Positions 32,860 through 40,864 of a stretch of DNA of 64,000 nt are shown piece by piece. The notes beneath the pieces were generated by a model. The model was given only the letters and a program-made list of their open reading frames with translations, was not told the DNA's origin and did no database searches. Position 1 is the first letter of the stretch, and each line of letters opens with the position of its first letter. This DNA comes from DATLFA01 sp039934635 (GTDB lineage: Bacteria > Actinomycetota > Acidimicrobiia > Acidimicrobiales > WLNW01): assembly GCA_039934635.1 (NCBI GenBank), contig JBDTLT010000003.1, positions 1-64,000 on the forward strand, written 5' to 3'. Made by a program: the position numbers and the translations under genes.

Positions 32860-33747
32860 CTACGCAGCGATGAGTGTCGAGAGTTGGCGCATGGTGCGCG
32901 GTTGATCGGTGCGCAAGTTGTCGCGCCGGTGCACGGTGCCAACGGTGTCGAACACGACGAGGTCGCCGAGCTGCCATGCATGCGAGTACACGCGCTCGGG
33001 CACGGTGGCGAAGGCCAACAGCTCACGCACGATCGATCGGCTCTCTTCGATGTCGAGGCCTTCGAAATGCGACACGAACTCGCTCACGTACAACGCCGTG
33101 CGGCCGGTCTCGGGGTGCGTGATCACCGCCGGATGCCACGCGCCGGTGCCATCGTCGGGATAGGTGAGCTCGGGATTTCTCTGGCGCTCGCGCGCCTTCA
33201 ACTCGTCGGCATCGCCTTCGGGCGGCCGTGAATAACCCGACGCCGCCAGCAGCGTGTGATGCGCCATCAAGCTATGCACGCGTGCGCGCCATTCGTCGGA
33301 CAACGCGTCGTAGGCCGCGTAGAGATCGCAGAACATCGTGTTCGGGCCACCACCGGGCGGGAGAAACATCGCTTCGAGGAAGCTCTCTTTGGCCGCAGTG
33401 GTCAAGAAGCTGTAGTCGGTATGCCACGGCAACGCACCGCTGCCCGCGACGCCGCGCTCATAACCCCTTTCGTTGAGCTCGTTGGACACGGCCATGACTT
33501 CGTGATGCTCGAAGCTGATGCCTTCGTACATCTCGCCCGCGGGCGCAACGTGGCCCCAGTGATTCGCGAAGCGGGCGAGCTCGGCCGCGGTCGGTTGCGG
33601 ATGACCTCGCAGAATGATCACGTGATGGCGCGCCAACGCCTCGCGCAATTGCGCCATCTCGTCATCGACGAGCGGGCGAGACGGATCCCACCCTCGCACC
33701 ACGGCCGCTAGGGGCGCATCGAGCGGAGTGACATCCATCGTGGTCAC
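32860..33747 (-). CDS. TauD/TfdA family Fe(II)/2-oxoglutarate dioxygenase
   Basis: A 295-residue non-heme iron oxygenase related to taurine dioxygenase. The iron ligands are visible: HxD in LPWHTDYSFL near residue 110, the distal histidine in FDTVGTVHRRDNL near residue 270, followed by the 2-oxoglutarate-binding arginine in QPRTMRQL. Substrate could be a sulfonate, a phenoxyacetate-like ether or a carnitine-type compound; nothing nearby decides. GTG 33747 overlaps the stop of the upstream gene (GTGA), but an ATG three codons later is also possible. Confidence 0.85.
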   Translation of the reverse strand: MTTMDVTPLDAPLAAVVRGWDPSRPLVDDEMAQLREALARHHVIILRGHPQPTAAELARFANHWGHVAPAGEMYEGISFEHHEVMAVSNELNERGYERGVAGSGALPWHTDYSFLTTAAKESFLEAMFLPPGGGPNTMFCDLYAAYDALSDEWRARVHSLMAHHTLLAASGYSRPPEGDADELKARERQRNPELTYPDDGTGAWHPAVITHPETGRTALYVSEFVSHFEGLDIEESRSIVRELLAFATVPERVYSHAWQLGDLVVFDTVGTVHRRDNLRTDQPRTMRQLSTLIAA

Positions 33748-34073
33748 CCCGCTTGTGCGATGAGTTCGTCGTCGGAAGGAGGCTCGACACCCGGTAGGTA
33801 GTAGGTGTACAGGCCCTCGATGATCTCTTTGATGCCTGCCGCACTGGTGCTCTCGAGCTCGACCGTGACCACGCTGCCGTTGATGTGGACGGCCTTGATG
33901 CCGCCGCGCTCGAACAGTCGCCGGGCGAGCTCGTCGGCGGGCTTGTCGTCGGTTGCCTGCTCGGCACTTGTGTACCGCTCATGGCCCATGCCGGTGAGGA
34001 CTCGGTTGGTCTCGAAGCGCACGACACCCGCACGCGACGAGGACTTTTCGATGACGGTGACCGGCTGACCCAT
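33744..34073 (-). CDS. Nfu/NifU N-terminal-like small protein
   Basis: The 109-residue product resembles the Nfu_N scaffold domain: VVRFETNRVLTGMGHERYTS, then ADELARRLFERGGIKAVHIN and GSVVTVELESTSAAGIKEII, the strand-helix-strand order of that domain. It lacks the CxxC cluster-binding domain of full NfuA, so it would not assemble Fe-S clusters alone; an adaptor role is possible. Start set by a TACGAT hexamer 7 bases upstream. Coupled to the TauD-type oxygenase gene, which needs iron. Confidence 0.6.
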   Translation of the reverse strand: MGQPVTVIEKSSSRAGVVRFETNRVLTGMGHERYTSAEQATDDKPADELARRLFERGGIKAVHINGSVVTVELESTSAAGIKEIIEGLYTYYLPGVEPPSDDELIAQAG

Positions 34074-34075
34074 GC

Positions 34076-34495
34076 TCAGGATCGTACTCGCGCCGCGAGC
34101 CAGGCGGCCACGGCGAGCACACCCGAGATGATGCCCAGCACGATGTGGACCACCCGGAACGCCATCGAATGGTCGTGCGCCACGATGAAGACCGAGCGCA
34201 CCGCCCACCACCCCACCGTCGCCACCGCGAACACCGGCAAAAGGGCGCGCAGGCGGGTCGACTGCCGTGTCACCAGCAGGGCCAGCAGCGCAATGGCAGC
34301 ACCGATGAAGACCGCGCACACGAGGAAGGCGAAGGCCTTTTCGCCGCCACCCAGCGTGTCGTCACGGCCGATGTTGCGTACGCGCGTGCCCCAGACGAAC
34401 AGCGTCCACAACGAACTCGCGACGATCAAAGCTCTCGGTCGGGTCGCTGAGACGCCTCTGGACGTCAACACGTCGGTGTTAGGGGTAGGACTCAA
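34076..34495 (-). CDS. Membrane protein of unknown function (up to 139 aa)
   Basis: Not recognised. Four hydrophobic segments are apparent: LIVASSLWTLFVWG, AFAFLVCAVFIGAAIALLAL, LLPVFAVATVGWWAVRSVFI and VVHIVLGIISGVLAVAAWLA, joined by short basic loops. The TTG at 34495 is the longest start, but the first 20 residues look unlike a membrane protein start and include one copy of a 20-bp direct repeat, so a start near 34432 or later is possible. Its 3' end holds the promoter of the next gene. Confidence 0.6.
   Translation of the reverse strand: MSPTPNTDVLTSRGVSATRPRALIVASSLWTLFVWGTRVRNIGRDDTLGGGEKAFAFLVCAVFIGAAIALLALLVTRQSTRLRALLPVFAVATVGWWAVRSVFIVAHDHSMAFRVVHIVLGIISGVLAVAAWLAARVRS
34081..34086 (-). 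promoter_or_regulatory. Leaderless -10 hexamer of the Nfu_N-like gene
   Basis: TACGAT on the minus strand, 7 bases before the ATG at 34073, lying inside the end of the upstream membrane gene. Confidence 0.45.
34426..34445. repeat. 20-bp direct repeat, left copy
   Basis: TCAAAGCTCTCGGTCGGGTC, identical to 34747-34766. A few further bases to the left (TCGCGA) also match, so the duplicated block may be about 30 bp. Confidence 0.85.
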
Positions 34496-34525
34496 GAAAG
34501 AGGAGGATAACCGCCCTCGTTTACC

Positions 34526-34714
34526 TCAGGTGGTCGGCCACCCGTACCTGAACACCGTTAACGCGACGGTCACACCAACGAACAGAATGATGGTCACCGC
34601 AAGACGGAGGTTCCCGCGCCAACTGCCGTCAGTCTTGAGTTCCTTGCGCACCAACAGAGCTATGACCACACCGACGAACAAACCGGCGAGGAATGCCCTG
34701 CCCTCGGAGCTCAT
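34526..34714 (-). CDS. Small two-helix membrane protein (62 aa)
   Basis: Not recognised. MSSEGRAFLAGLFVGVVIAL gives one membrane helix, a basic linker (RKELKTDGSWRGNLR) follows, and LAVTIILFVGVTVALTVF gives a second. It lies between two copies of a 20-bp direct repeat and looks less GC-rich than its surroundings. No strong ribosome site is seen. It may be a real small membrane gene carried in with the repeat-bounded segment. Confidence 0.5.
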   Translation of the reverse strand: MSSEGRAFLAGLFVGVVIALLVRKELKTDGSWRGNLRLAVTIILFVGVTVALTVFRYGWPTT

Positions 34715-34746
34715 GCGCGCTGATCACGGCGCCCCATTCGCGAGTG

Positions 34747-34766
34747 TCAAAGCTCTCGGTCGGGTC
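34747..34766. repeat. 20-bp direct repeat, right copy
   Basis: Identical to 34426-34445; its last bases include part of the rnhB stop codon. Confidence 0.85.
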
Positions 34767-35457
34767 AAAATAGCGAACCTTGCCCAAAGTCGGGTTGGGC
34801 ACGCGGGATGCCGGTCCATGGGATGTCGTCCATGAATGCCCAACTGCGCCGGTGGATCGACGTCGGCCCCCATGCCTGCAACGCGGCCTTGTGGCGCGGG
34901 CAGGGATACCCCTTGTTGCGTTCGAAGTCGTAGCCGGGGAATTGCGGGGCGAGGCGGCGCATGATGCGATCGCGCGTGACCTTCGCGAGGATCGACGCGG
35001 CGGCGATCGACAGCGATGTCGCGTCACCCTTGATGATGCGGGTCACGTTGCCGCCACCGACGAAATCCCAATTGCCGTCGAGCAACACGTGATCAACCGG
35101 ACACTGCAACGCATCGAGCGCTCGCCGCGCCGCCAATCGCTGCGCCGCCGACATGCCGATCTCGTCGCATTCGCGCTGCGACGCATGCCCGACGCCCCAC
35201 GCATAGGACCACGACGCGATGCGGTCGTACAGCGCTTCGCGTTCGGCCTCGGTGAGCATCTTCGAATCGCGGATCTTGTAGACGCGCTTGTCCTTGGGCA
35301 CGACCACCGCGCCGATCGTGAGCGGCCCGGCCCACGAGCCGCGCCCGACCTCGTCGATACCGACCACGATGTCAGCGCCGCTCGTCCACAACTGGCGCTC
35401 GACGGCGAGCCCGGGCGACTTGGCCCGAAGCGCGGAGCGCAGCATCGGTACGGTCAT
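34765..35457 (-). CDS. rnhB: Ribonuclease HII
   Basis: Removes ribonucleotides from RNA-DNA hybrids and single embedded ribonucleotides. The 230-residue protein has the signature IVVGIDEVGRGSWAGPL near residue 37, with the first acidic pair DE, KMLTEAEREALYDRI, HVLLDGNWDF and ASILAKVTRDRIMRRL supplying the remaining catalytic residues. Start ATG overlaps the rpiB stop (ATGA). The last residues are encoded next to a 20-bp repeat copy. Confidence 0.93.
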   Translation of the reverse strand: MTVPMLRSALRAKSPGLAVERQLWTSGADIVVGIDEVGRGSWAGPLTIGAVVVPKDKRVYKIRDSKMLTEAEREALYDRIASWSYAWGVGHASQRECDEIGMSAAQRLAARRALDALQCPVDHVLLDGNWDFVGGGNVTRIIKGDATSLSIAAASILAKVTRDRIMRRLAPQFPGYDFERNKGYPCPRHKAALQAWGPTSIHRRSWAFMDDIPWTGIPRAQPDFGQGSLF

Positions 35458-35861
35458 GGCAACCGCGCGATGTTCGCGGCTTCGGATGGATCGGCCTCGG
35501 TCGTGAAAAACGCATCGAGCATCTCGTGCGCCACTGCCGGTGACGTGAGGCGCAAACCGATGGCCAACACGTTGGCATCGTTCCAGCGGCGGGCCCCGGC
35601 CGCAGTCTCGCCATCGGTACACAGCGCCGCCCGCACGCCGGGCACCTTGTTGGCGGCGATCGACACGCCGGTGCCGGTCCAACAACACACCACGCCGCGC
35701 TCCGCGACGCCCGAGGCCACCGCCTCGCCGACCGATCGGCCGACATCGGGCCACGGTTGGTCGGCGCCGGCGACCACCACGTCGTGACCGGCCTCCCGCA
35801 GCAGCCGCACGAGCCGATCGGACAGCTCGGTTGTCTCGTCGGTACCGAAGGCGACCTTCAC
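35454..35861 (-). CDS. RpiB/LacA/LacB family sugar-phosphate isomerase
   Basis: A 135-residue isomerase of the ribose-5-phosphate isomerase B group. The anion-binding loop VVCCWTGTGVSIAANKVPGV carries the active-site cysteine region and the GTGxxxxANK pattern; ARRWNDANVLAIGLRLTS is the second family motif. The N-terminal substrate-binding DHxG is replaced by GTDET, so the substrate may differ from ribose 5-phosphate. GTG start with a TAGCCT hexamer 7 bases upstream; coupled to rnhB. Confidence 0.8.
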   Translation of the reverse strand: MKVAFGTDETTELSDRLVRLLREAGHDVVVAGADQPWPDVGRSVGEAVASGVAERGVVCCWTGTGVSIAANKVPGVRAALCTDGETAAGARRWNDANVLAIGLRLTSPAVAHEMLDAFFTTEADPSEAANIARLP

Positions 35862-35868
35862 GACCGTG

Positions 35869-35874
35869 AGGCTA
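35869..35874 (-). promoter_or_regulatory. Leaderless -10 hexamer of the rpiB-rnhB operon
   Basis: TAGCCT on the minus strand, 7 bases before GTG 35861. Confidence 0.5.
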
Positions 35875-35975
35875 ATGACTCACCTGCGGGTCAATCGTTC
35901 GCCCAGGTCGCGAATCACTCAATCCAGGTCGGCAGCTTCCGATTGGTGACATAGCGAGGACCGCCAGGAGGCAAG

Positions 35976-37823
35976 ATGTCGGCCAACCGAGGCCTATTCG
36001 GACGAAATCGAGGTCCGAGTCAGGAACATACTCCCGACTCCGACAGCGGCAAGTCCAGCAAACAACGCAAACGGGAGGAAGCCGCCGAACAGTCGGTCGC
36101 ACTCCTCGGCGAAGTCGCGGCCGGCTACTACGGCGGCGACCCGAGCGCGAACCCCGGGATGCTGGCATTGCCGCCCGCGCCCCCGGCGTACATCCCCGAG
36201 CCCCTCGACGACCACCCCCACCTCGGTTTCATTCCGATCGAGTTGCCCGGCGGCGCGCTGCTGCCGTCCGAAGAAGCATTCGACGACGAGACCGACAATG
36301 ACGACGAAGCACCCGGCACCTCGCGCCGGTTCCGGCGAGGCTCGCGCCGACGCCGCCGTCGGGCCCGCCTCGAGGCCGAGGCTGCGGCAGAGGCCGCAGG
36401 GAAGGCGCGTTTCAGCTCTTCCTCGACGTCGCCCATGTTCGAATTGACCGCGGGCACGCCCGACTACTCCGACAACGTGTCCTACGCGACCGATGATGAA
36501 GCGGGTTTCTCGCCCCCCGACGAGATCGCGCCGGACGCATTCGAGTGGCCGGCCGACCTCGATCACCTTGACGACGAAAGCCCCCAAGAGATCGAAGCCG
36601 AGCCCGTCGGTGCGTTCGTCGCCGAGCCAGTTGCGGCGTACGAACCCTTCGTGTTCGAAGCGTCGGCGACAGTCGCACCCGAACCCGAGCCGGCATACGA
36701 CAGCGCGTTCGCGCCGAGTGTCTACGCGCAGACGCCGTTCTCCGAATCGACCGTGCCCGCACCCGCGCCCGTGGCGCAGGACACCTCAACGGACTCGGTG
36801 CAGTTGATCGACCGCCGTGAAGGCTCGGCAAAGCCCCTCACGGTCGTGACACCGAAGAGCGAGCGTGCCGACCGTCTCGGCCGCGGCCTCGAGTTGGTGT
36901 TCGACGCTCCCCATCTCTGGACGCTGTCGTCACGCGTGATCGGTCAGGTCGTCCCCAACGCCAACGCCCAATTGCTCACCACCGATGCAGAGGGTGCGCT
37001 GGACGAATCGCTCACTGCCGGACCCAATATCAGCCATTCCGGCTGCACCGTGCCAGATCGCGAGATGTGCCCGGCGATGCGCCTCGACCGCGTGATGCGT
37101 TTCGAGAGCTCAGAGTTCCTCGATGCCTGCCCGTTCCTCGCGATCCGCAAGGGCGAGCCGGTCTCGGCGGTGTGCATCCCCTTCCGTTCGCAACGCACAC
37201 TCAGCGGCGTGCTCCACACCACCGCTCCTGTCGATGCGCCGACCACTGCAGCACAAGCCGACGAGTTGACCGTTGCCCTTGCGCTCATCGGTAAACGCAA
37301 CAGCGAAATCTCCGGGATCACCTCGGAAGAGTCGGGTGCCGAGATACTCGAGGCGACCATCGAAGACCTCGTGCAACGCTCGATTCCCTTCGCGGTTGCG
37401 CTCGTGCATCTCGACAACTTCCGTCTCTACAACCGTGCCCACGGCCTCGAAATCGGCGACGCCGCGGTCCAGCGCTTCCATCAAATCGCCCGCAATGTGG
37501 TGCGACCCGAGGACCTCGTCGCCGGTGACGGTGGCGACGAGTTCTTCATGGTGTTCCCGCAGACGACGGCCAAAGGTGCCGCCGTGGTGTGCGATCGCAT
37601 CCGCAATGAACTCGCGGCGTCGTTCGTCGATCACGGTGTCCCTCGCTTCACGGTCAGCATCGGCGTCGCCGACACCGATGACGGTGCGACCTTCGACGAA
37701 CTGCTCGCGGTCATCGAACGCGCGGTAGTGCATGCGGAAGCCGCGGGACACGACCTCGTTGTCTCCACGAAGATCATCGCGGCACGCCAGGACGACCGCA
37801 TCCAAGACCTCACCACTCACTGA
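35976..37823 (+). CDS. Diguanylate cyclase with GAF-like sensor and long acidic N-terminus
   Basis: Synthesises cyclic di-GMP. Of 615 residues, about 1-290 are low-complexity, acidic and probably disordered, with a basic RRFRRGSRRRRRRAR patch near 115. A GAF-like domain (about 310-440) carries cysteines 357, 365, 385 and 400 in the arrangement CTVPDREMC, DAC and AVC. The cyclase domain ends the protein with the active site GGDEF at 519-523 and an inhibitory I-site RxxD (RPED) at 510-513. An AGGAGG site lies before the ATG. The four cysteines may bind a metal or sense redox state; that is inference. Confidence 0.88.
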   Translation: MSANRGLFGRNRGPSQEHTPDSDSGKSSKQRKREEAAEQSVALLGEVAAGYYGGDPSANPGMLALPPAPPAYIPEPLDDHPHLGFIPIELPGGALLPSEEAFDDETDNDDEAPGTSRRFRRGSRRRRRRARLEAEAAAEAAGKARFSSSSTSPMFELTAGTPDYSDNVSYATDDEAGFSPPDEIAPDAFEWPADLDHLDDESPQEIEAEPVGAFVAEPVAAYEPFVFEASATVAPEPEPAYDSAFAPSVYAQTPFSESTVPAPAPVAQDTSTDSVQLIDRREGSAKPLTVVTPKSERADRLGRGLELVFDAPHLWTLSSRVIGQVVPNANAQLLTTDAEGALDESLTAGPNISHSGCTVPDREMCPAMRLDRVMRFESSEFLDACPFLAIRKGEPVSAVCIPFRSQRTLSGVLHTTAPVDAPTTAAQADELTVALALIGKRNSEISGITSEESGAEILEATIEDLVQRSIPFAVALVHLDNFRLYNRAHGLEIGDAAVQRFHQIARNVVRPEDLVAGDGGDEFFMVFPQTTAKGAAVVCDRIRNELAASFVDHGVPRFTVSIGVADTDDGATFDELLAVIERAVVHAEAAGHDLVVSTKIIAARQDDRIQDLTTH

Positions 37824-37857
37824 GCGCCTCTTCCGGGCAGGGCCCACAGAGCGGGCC

Positions 37858-37863
37858 TACTAT
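37858..37863 (+). promoter_or_regulatory. Leaderless -10 hexamer of the alcohol dehydrogenase gene
   Basis: TACTAT, 7 bases before the ATG at 37871. Confidence 0.5.
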
Positions 37864-37870
37864 CCGCACC

Positions 37871-38944
37871 ATGCGCGCAGCTGTCTTCGTCGGAGTCGAT
37901 CAACCGCTTTCGGTCGAGGAGGTCACGCCGCTGCCGCCCGGCCCTCACGACGTGGTGGTCGCGATCACGGCGAGCGGTGTGTGCCATACCGAGGTCGCGG
38001 TGATCGGCGGTCACTTGCCGTGGACGACACCGTCGATCCTCGGTCACGAGGTCACCGGGCGCGTGGTCGAGATCGGCTCGGCCGTGAGCCGGGTGCGCGT
38101 CGGTGACCGAGTCGTGGGGTCGGGCCTGCCCGCGTGTTCGAATTGCTTCTACTGCGTGCGCGGCCAGTCGCACCTCTGCGAAGACACGTTCTTGACCGGC
38201 GCGCCGCGCGCTCGACGCGCGGATGGCCACCCGCTCACCGCCTTCGCGTCGCTCGGTGGTTTCGCCGACATGATGACGTCGCCCGAAGGATCGTTGGTCG
38301 CCGTGCAGACCGATCTCCCCGACGAGCAGTTGGCGTTGATCGGTTGCGCAGTCACGACGGGGGTCGGCTCCGCGCTCAACACGGCGGCCGTTGCCCCGGG
38401 CGCCACGGTGACAGTCGTGGGCTGTGGCGGTGTCGGCCAGTGCGTGGTGCAGGGTGCCCGTATCGCCGGCGCCTCGCGCATCTTCGTCGTCGACCCGATG
38501 CCGATGAAGCGTCAAGCGGCGGCCCAACAAGGCGCGACCGATCTCATAGACCCCGCCGCCGGCGATCCCGTCGAGCAGATCAGCGAGCGCACCGAAGGGC
38601 GCGGCACCGATTACTCCTTCGAGGTCGTCGGCACGCCCGAGACCATCACGACTGCGTACAACTGCGCCCGACGCGGTGGCATCGTGACCATCGTCGGGAT
38701 GCCCTCGATCCACTCGACGGTCAGCTTCCCGGGGCTCGGGCTCTTCCTCGACGCCAAAGAGATCAGGGTGTCCAACATGGGCTCGTCGCAGATCCGACGC
38801 GACTTTCCCCGCCTGGTCTCGCTGGCCGAGTCGGGCCGCCTCGATCTCGCGTCGATGGTGTCACGGCGCATCCGCCTCGACGACGTCAACGATGCGTTGC
38901 ATGAAATGGAACGCGGCGAGATCATCCGCAGCGTGATCGTCTAG
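37871..38944 (+). CDS. Zinc-dependent alcohol dehydrogenase (class III-like MDR)
   Basis: A 357-residue medium-chain dehydrogenase. The catalytic zinc ligands sit in ASGVCHTEVAVIGG and ILGHEVTGRVVEIG, the structural zinc cysteines in CSNCFYCVRGQSHLC near residue 90, and the NAD-binding loop in VVGCGGVGQCVVQGARIAGA. The loop after strand 2 ends VDPMPMKR, consistent with NAD. Relatives include mycothiol-dependent formaldehyde dehydrogenase and other class III-type enzymes; mycothiol use is suggested only by the organism. Leaderless start. Confidence 0.85.
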   Translation: MRAAVFVGVDQPLSVEEVTPLPPGPHDVVVAITASGVCHTEVAVIGGHLPWTTPSILGHEVTGRVVEIGSAVSRVRVGDRVVGSGLPACSNCFYCVRGQSHLCEDTFLTGAPRARRADGHPLTAFASLGGFADMMTSPEGSLVAVQTDLPDEQLALIGCAVTTGVGSALNTAAVAPGATVTVVGCGGVGQCVVQGARIAGASRIFVVDPMPMKRQAAAQQGATDLIDPAAGDPVEQISERTEGRGTDYSFEVVGTPETITTAYNCARRGGIVTIVGMPSIHSTVSFPGLGLFLDAKEIRVSNMGSSQIRRDFPRLVSLAESGRLDLASMVSRRIRLDDVNDALHEMERGEIIRSVIV

Positions 38945-38965
38945 CAGTTCGCCGCGAAGCGCAGC

Positions 38966-40852
38966 TCACCACGAACCGCCGCCGCCACCACCACCGCCGC
39001 CACCGGAAAATCCGCCGCCGCCCATGCCCCCACCACCCGATGACGCGGGCGTCGACGACAACAACGTGCCCGCGCTCGAGCTGAACGATTCGATCGAATG
39101 ACTGAACGAGCTGAACGCGAACGGGTAGGTGCCCACGTACCACGCGCTGGTGTCGGGTTGGTAGCCGAGTGACTCGAAGGTGCGGGCCCACTTGTCAGTG
39201 CAGCCGAACACGACCGCGTACGGCAGATACTCGGTGAATAGGTTCTGCTGCTCGGCGAATTGCGCTCGATGCTTCTCCGAGTTCTCGATGAAGTCCTTGA
39301 ACCCCAGCGCGCGCCGGTAAGCACCCGTGCCCCGGGCGGTGCGCCGCGGCATGAACCGCGCGCCCACCGCGAGCAGCAGACCGGCGACTGCGAGCGGCGC
39401 AGCCACCAGTGCCGCGTGCGTCGCGACGATGGCGAAGATGAGCAACGCGACACCGATCGCAAGGCCGAAGAACGCTATGGCGGTCCACTTCTGGCGCACC
39501 TGATCGGGGCGACGGGAGAAGAACCCGCGACCGACCGCGTCGTTGTAGAGCGCCTCTTTGATCTCGCGCATGTCGGACGCGAACTTGTTCTTCAGTTGCG
39601 ACATCTCGACGGACGGACCGGTCTCGAACAAGTGCTGCAACAACAACTGCTCGTAGGGCATGAGTGAGTCATTCTTGGCCAGGCGTACCAAACGGTGGTC
39701 CTTGACCTTGCCGCGGTTGTCGGTGACCTCTTCGATGCGGAGATAGCCGCGCACCGCGAGATCGACCATTGTCGCCGAGACGTCGAGATTGTCGGCCGAC
39801 TCGTCGACCAGCACGCCGAGTTGCGCGGGTCGGATACCGTCGGGCGGCACGAACTCGACCGGCGTCGGCACGTGCTCGAACAACCCGACGCGCTCGGTGT
39901 TCTCCTCCGCGCCTTCGGAGAACGCGATGTCGGTGACGGTGCCAATGGCTCGGCGGTCGCGGCCCACGCGAAACACCAGCAGCGCCACCCCACCGATCGC
40001 GACGAGCGCAACCGCGGCTGCGCCGACGACGGTCAGGAAGGTCAAGTCGAAGGCGCGCCCGAGCGACCACTTTTCCCTGATGTACTTGACCGGCTCGACG
40101 TCAGGCCCGTCGGCATCAGGAACGGTGGCCGCGATCGTGACACCTTGGAACGCGCCGAGACCCGATTCGCTGAACGTTGCGACACCATTGTCGACCGCGG
40201 CGGGACAGGCATCGGTCGAGCCGGTGCTGCCGCTGAAACAGGCGACGCGCGTGATCGCTCCGGTCTCGGCCGTGACATCGACCCGCACCACGTCGATCGG
40301 CACGTCCCATCCGGTACCGACGATGTTCCAGTAGAGCTCGTCATCGCCGGGCATCGCGTTGACCGCGCCTTTTTGCACGTAATGGATCGTGTAGGTGTGG
40401 TGTCCGGTGACCAGTATGTCTTTGTCGCCGACGCGAGCGCGCTTCAACTGGAGGTCGGCGTTGAAGCTCGACTTGACCGATTCGAGCGCGTACTTGTCGG
40501 GCGCATCGGAGTCGATCGAGATCACGTCGAGCGGATACTTGCGCCACCACGCGACGTCACGGCGCACCGAGGCCGCGCGCGGATCTGGGTCGTCGGCCGG
40601 CTCGTAACCCTGTGCCGTGACGAACTCGCGCAAGATGCCGTGACGGCTGAAGAACCCGAAGTCGTAGTCGATCGTCTCGGTGACGTCGATCGTGCCGTTG
40701 GCCAATACGACGACGTGCACCTCGTAGGTACGGATGCGTTCGCCTTGTGTCTGTGCCGACGCCGCGTGCGTCTGCCCCACGAACACGAGAGCGAAAATGA
40801 ATATCGCGGCCGCGGCCATGCGGAATCGACCCGAGCCAGACGCGACAGTCAT
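38966..40852 (-). CDS. DUF2207 family membrane protein
   Basis: A 628-residue membrane protein of the DUF2207 family, function unknown, often partnered with LemA. It has a signal segment (AAAAIFIFALVFVGQTHAAS), an extracytoplasmic beta-rich domain (YEVHVVVLANGTIDVTETID and IDYDFGFFSRHGILREF), a central membrane helix near residue 275 (LTVVGAAAVALVAIGGVALL), a cytosolic domain, a second helix pair near residue 465 and a C-terminal glycine-rich tail of about 25 residues (SSGGGGMGGGGFSGGGGG). Last gene of the gpsA run, 12 bases after the preceding gene. Confidence 0.8.
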   Translation of the reverse strand: MTVASGSGRFRMAAAAIFIFALVFVGQTHAASAQTQGERIRTYEVHVVVLANGTIDVTETIDYDFGFFSRHGILREFVTAQGYEPADDPDPRAASVRRDVAWWRKYPLDVISIDSDAPDKYALESVKSSFNADLQLKRARVGDKDILVTGHHTYTIHYVQKGAVNAMPGDDELYWNIVGTGWDVPIDVVRVDVTAETGAITRVACFSGSTGSTDACPAAVDNGVATFSESGLGAFQGVTIAATVPDADGPDVEPVKYIREKWSLGRAFDLTFLTVVGAAAVALVAIGGVALLVFRVGRDRRAIGTVTDIAFSEGAEENTERVGLFEHVPTPVEFVPPDGIRPAQLGVLVDESADNLDVSATMVDLAVRGYLRIEEVTDNRGKVKDHRLVRLAKNDSLMPYEQLLLQHLFETGPSVEMSQLKNKFASDMREIKEALYNDAVGRGFFSRRPDQVRQKWTAIAFFGLAIGVALLIFAIVATHAALVAAPLAVAGLLLAVGARFMPRRTARGTGAYRRALGFKDFIENSEKHRAQFAEQQNLFTEYLPYAVVFGCTDKWARTFESLGYQPDTSAWYVGTYPFAFSSFSHSIESFSSSAGTLLSSTPASSGGGGMGGGGFSGGGGGGGGGGSW

Positions 40853-40864
40853 GGCTGCTGTGTA

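Noticed and set aside
34747..34790. Possible continued reading frame DPTESFD around the 20-bp repeats
   Set aside because: The peptide recurs only because the DNA repeats; neither copy lies in the frame of a supported gene.
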